Under the pieces are notes generated by a model. It was not told the DNA's origin. It did not search any database and worked only from the letters and a program-made list of their open reading frames with translations. A DNA stretch of 64,000 bases. Origin: Actinomycetes bacterium (GTDB taxonomy: Bacteria; Actinomycetota; Actinomycetes; Propionibacteriales; Propionibacteriaceae). Within the stretch, counting starts at the first letter, position 1. Each line of letters opens with the position of its first letter. Location: contig JAEZHJ010000038.1 of NCBI GenBank assembly GCA_023436925.1, positions 11,105 to 75,104 on the forward strand. Direction: 5' to 3'. Positions 61,542-64,000 of this stretch are shown one piece after another. The translations under genes were made by a program, and so were the position numbers.

Positions 61542-61613
61542 GCCGAGGGCCACCGGTCACGTCGAGGGCCACCGCTGATGGGTGGCCCTCGACGCCTTGG
61601 GTGGCCCTGGGCG
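61542..61613. repeat. intergenic repeat cluster, core GCCGAGGGCCACC, between infB and rbfA
   Basis: GCCGAGGGCCACC (61542-61554) is followed 19 bp later by GTCGAGGGCCACC (61561-61573). The latter pairs perfectly with GGTGGCCCTCGAC (61581-61593) over 13 bp with a 7-nt loop, and another inverted GGTGGCCCT follows near 61600. Core, 19-bp spacing and hairpin match the cluster at 31513-31601. In both places it lies downstream of one translation/export gene and upstream of another on the minus strand. Confidence 0.8.
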
Positions 61614-61622
61614 ATACCGGGG

Positions 61623-64000
61623 TCAGGACCGCGGCTTCTCCACCATCTCGAAGGTCTCGATGATGTCGCCGATCCGGATGTCGGAGTAGTGGGCGAGCGT
61701 CATGCCGCACTCGTACCCCTCCCGGACCTCGGTGACGTCGTCCTTCTCCCGCCGCAACGAGGCGATGGTCGAGGTGTGGACCACGATGCCGTCGCGCAGC
61801 AGCCGCGCCGACGCATTGCGCCGGATGGTGCCGTCGATGACCATGCAGCCTGCGATCGTGCCGATCTTGGAAGACTTGAAGATCTCCCGGATCTCGGCCT
61901 GGCCCCGGACCTGCTCCTCGTAGATCGGCTTCAGCATGCCCTTCAGGGCCGCCTCCACGTCGTCGATCGCGGCGTAGATCACCGAGTAGTACCGGATGTC
62001 CACGCCGGCGGCGTCGGCCATCTGCGTGGCCTTGCCCTGCGGACGGACGTTGAAGCCGATGATCACCGCGTCGGAGGCCGCAGCCAGCGACACGTTGGTC
62101 TCGGTGATCGCACCCACACCGCGGTCGATGACCCGCAGGACGACCTCGTTGCCGACGTCGATCTGCGACAGCGAGTCCTCCAGGGCCTCGACCGAACCGG
62201 CCGAATCGCCCTTGAGGATGAGCCGCAGTTCCTGGGTCTCGCCCTCCTTCATCTCCTTGAAGAGTTCCTCAAGGGTCTTGCGGCGGGTCGTCCGGGCCAG
62301 CAGGGCCGCCCGCTGGCGGGCCTCCCGCTGTTCGGCGATCTGGCGAGCCATCCGGTCGTCCTCGACGACCAGGAAGTTGTCACCGGCACCGGGCACGGAG
62401 GTGAGGCCGAGGACCTGGACCGGCATCGAGGGCGGAGCCTCGTCGACGGTCTCGCCACGGTCGTTGATCAGCAGCCGGACGCGGCCGTGGGCCGAGCCGG
62501 CCACGATCGAGTCGCCGGTGCGCAGCGTGCCGCGGTGCACCAGGACGGTCGCCACCGGGCCGCGGCCACGGTCGAGGTGACCCTCGATCGCGACGCCCTG
62601 GGCCGGCATGTCCGGGTTGGCGCGCAGGTCGAGGGCGGCATCGGCGGTCAGCACGATCGCCTCAAGCAGCTCGTCGAGGCCCTGCCGGGTCACCGCCGAG
62701 ACGTCGACGAACATGGTGTCGCCGCCGTACTCCTCGGGGACGAGGCCGTACTCGGTCAGCTGACCACGCACCTTGACCGGGTCGGCGGTCTCCTTGTCGA
62801 CCTTGTTCACCGCGACCACGATCGGCACGTCCGCCGCCTTGGCGTGGTTCAGCGCCTCGATGGTCTGCGGCATCACACCGTCATCGGCGGCCACCACCAG
62901 AACGGCGATGTCGGTCGACTTGGCACCACGGGCACGCATGGCGGTGAACGCCTCGGGGCCCGGGGTGTCGATGAAGGTGATCTTCCGCTCGACGTCGTCG
63001 ACCTCGGTGGCCACCTGGTAGGCACCGATCGCCTGGGTGATGCCGCCGGCCTCGCCCGCCACCACGTTGGAGTTGCGCAGCGCGTCCAGCAGCTTCGTCT
63101 TGCCGTGGTCGACGTGGCCCATCACGGTGACCACCGGCGGACGGACCTCGAGGTCCTCCTCGCCGCCGGCGTTCTCGCCGAACTCGATGTCGAACGACTC
63201 CAGCAGTTCGCGGTCCTCGTCCTCGGGGGAAACGACCTCGATGTTGTAGTTCAGTTCCGCACCGAGCACCTGCAGGGTCTCGTCGGCGACCGACTGGGTG
63301 GCGTTGACCATCTCACCGAGGTGGAACAGCACCTGCACCAGCGACGCCGGCTCGGCACCGATCTTCTCGGCAAGGTCGGTCAGCGAAGCGCCGCGGCGCA
63401 GCCGGACGGTCTGGCCGTCGCCCTGACGGACGCGCACGCCGCCAATGCTGGGCGCTTCCATCTGGTCGAACTCTTGCCGACGCTGCTTCTTGGACTTGCG
63501 ACCCCGGCGCGCGGGACCGCCCGGGCGCCCGAAAGCACCCTGGGTGCCGGAACCGCCGCGGCCACCACGACCGCCGCGACCGCCACCACCGGGAGGACCA
63601 CCGGCCCCGGGAGGACCGCCGACGCCACCACGACCGGGAGCGCCACCGGGACGCCCGCGACCGCCGGCCCCGGGACCACCGGGACGGGCAGCACCGGTAC
63701 GGGCGGACGGGCCGCCCAGGGTCGTGCGCTGCGGCATCATGGCCGGGTTCGGCCGGGGCATGCCGGGCAGGCCACCGGTGCCGCCGGGTCGCGGCATCCG
63801 GTTGTCGCCGCCGGGGCGGGGACCGCCCGGACGGTCTCCGGCGAAGCGGTCACGCTCGCCGGGCCGGGCCTGGCCGGGAGCACCCTCGGGACGCGGGCGG
63901 CGAACGCCCATTCCCTGGCTGGGGGCGAAGGGGTTGTTGCCTGGGCGCGGCGTGCCGGTGCGGCGGGCGCCGGGCACGCCGGGAGCACCCGGTGCGCCGG
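61623..64000 (-). CDS. infB: translation initiation factor IF-2 (5' end outside the window)
   Basis: About 791 residues visible; the frame stays open to the window edge, so the N-terminal part is missing. The visible N-terminal region is a Gly/Pro/Arg-rich linker (to about residue 165 of the visible part), then IF2_N ([28 protein letters not shown]). The G domain follows: [35 protein letters not shown], and [10 protein letters not shown]. Domains II-IV end in a C-terminal [23 protein letters not shown]. It binds fMet-tRNA and joins ribosomal subunits. First of infB-rbfA-truB-ribF. Confidence 0.97.
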   Translation of the reverse strand, partial: GAPGAPGVPGARRTGTPRPGNNPFAPSQGMGVRRPRPEGAPGQARPGERDRFAGDRPGGPRPGGDNRMPRPGGTGGLPGMPRPNPAMMPQRTTLGGPSARTGAARPGGPGAGGRGRPGGAPGRGGVGGPPGAGGPPGGGGRGGRGGRGGSGTQGAFGRPGGPARRGRKSKKQRRQEFDQMEAPSIGGVRVRQGDGQTVRLRRGASLTDLAEKIGAEPASLVQVLFHLGEMVNATQSVADETLQVLGAELNYNIEVVSPEDEDRELLESFDIEFGENAGGEEDLEVRPPVVTVMGHVDHGKTKLLDALRNSNVVAGEAGGITQAIGAYQVATEVDDVERKITFIDTPGPEAFTAMRARGAKSTDIAVLVVAADDGVMPQTIEALNHAKAADVPIVVAVNKVDKETADPVKVRGQLTEYGLVPEEYGGDTMFVDVSAVTRQGLDELLEAIVLTADAALDLRANPDMPAQGVAIEGHLDRGRGPVATVLVHRGTLRTGDSIVAGSAHGRVRLLINDRGETVDEAPPSMPVQVLGLTSVPGAGDNFLVVEDDRMARQIAEQREARQRAALLARTTRRKTLEELFKEMKEGETQELRLILKGDSAGSVEALEDSLSQIDVGNEVVLRVIDRGVGAITETNVSLAAASDAVIIGFNVRPQGKATQMADAAGVDIRYYSVIYAAIDDVEAALKGMLKPIYEEQVRGQAEIREIFKSSKIGTIAGCMVIDGTIRRNASARLLRDGIVVHTSTIASLRREKDDVTEVREGYECGMTLAHYSDIRIGDIIETFEMVEKPRS

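Overview
The window is high-GC DNA (very roughly 70% G+C by eye), gene-dense, with many GTG and TTG starts. Its gene content is typical of an actinomycete chromosome: DUF2469 beside rnhB, a three-gene type B succinate dehydrogenase, a SepIVA/DivIVA-like gene between coaD and DUF177, and an FtsY with an N-terminal membrane anchor. The gene orders (rplS-lepB-rnhB-DUF2469-yraN-comM-dprA; rpsP-khpA-rimM-trmD; infB-rbfA-truB-ribF) fit Actinomycetota. Propionibacteriales is my best guess for the order, but that is inference. No plasmid, phage, IS or CRISPR signature was seen.

Layout. 0-12 kb is a mixed accessory stretch: a truncated aldo/keto reductase, a TerC membrane protein, a methyltransferase, two M20 peptidases, tRNA-Leu(GAG), a DUF421 protein, a glycosylase-like gene overlapping an Imm5-like gene, a pterin-dehydratase-like/VOC fusion, an alpha/beta hydrolase, DUF72, a small acidic ORF, DoxX, a glyoxalase-like protein and a lipoprotein. 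12-18 kb is a minus-strand run: rplS, lepB, rnhB, DUF2469, yraN, comM, dprA. 18-24 kb holds sdhCAB and rpsP-khpA-rimM-trmD. 24-30 kb is on the plus strand apart from one amidohydrolase: an HtrA-like protease, a secreted glycerophosphodiesterase, and an ArsR-MFS operon behind a 21-bp tandem repeat array. 30-48 kb is a long minus-strand core block: ffh, ftsY, an ECF sigma factor with a membrane beta-propeller partner, smc, gtrA-like, macro domain, mutM, rnc, rpmF, DUF177, DivIVA-like, coaD, rsmD, recG, rpmB, rnj. 49-64 kb holds a GNAT gene, DUF2993, dapB, pnp, rpsO, divergent pntAB, a lipoprotein, a second GNAT gene, ribF, truB, rbfA and the 3' part of infB.

How it works together. Most of the window is translation and RNA metabolism (ribosomal proteins L19, L28, L32, S15, S16; RimM, TrmD, RsmD, RbfA, TruB, IF2; RNases III, HII, J and PNPase), membrane protein targeting and export (Ffh, FtsY, LepB), chromosome maintenance (Smc, RecG, MutM, DprA, ComM) and energy or redox metabolism (SDH, transhydrogenase). 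Many genes overlap by 1-11 bases, which implies translational coupling.

What is less ordinary: (i) at least fourteen genes have a TANNNT -10 hexamer ending only 6-9 nt before the start codon, predicting leaderless mRNAs; (ii) a sigma factor is coupled to a transmembrane beta-propeller protein that may be its sensor/anti-sigma; (iii) a 21-bp array lies between two leaderless promoters; (iv) an intergenic repeat family (core CGAGGGCCACC) occurs at ffh/ftsY and again at rbfA/infB; (v) several enzyme-like proteins appear to have lost catalytic residues. I did not find a convincing new multi-gene defence or mobile system. The sigma/beta-propeller pair and the repeat array are the best candidates for unexplored biology.
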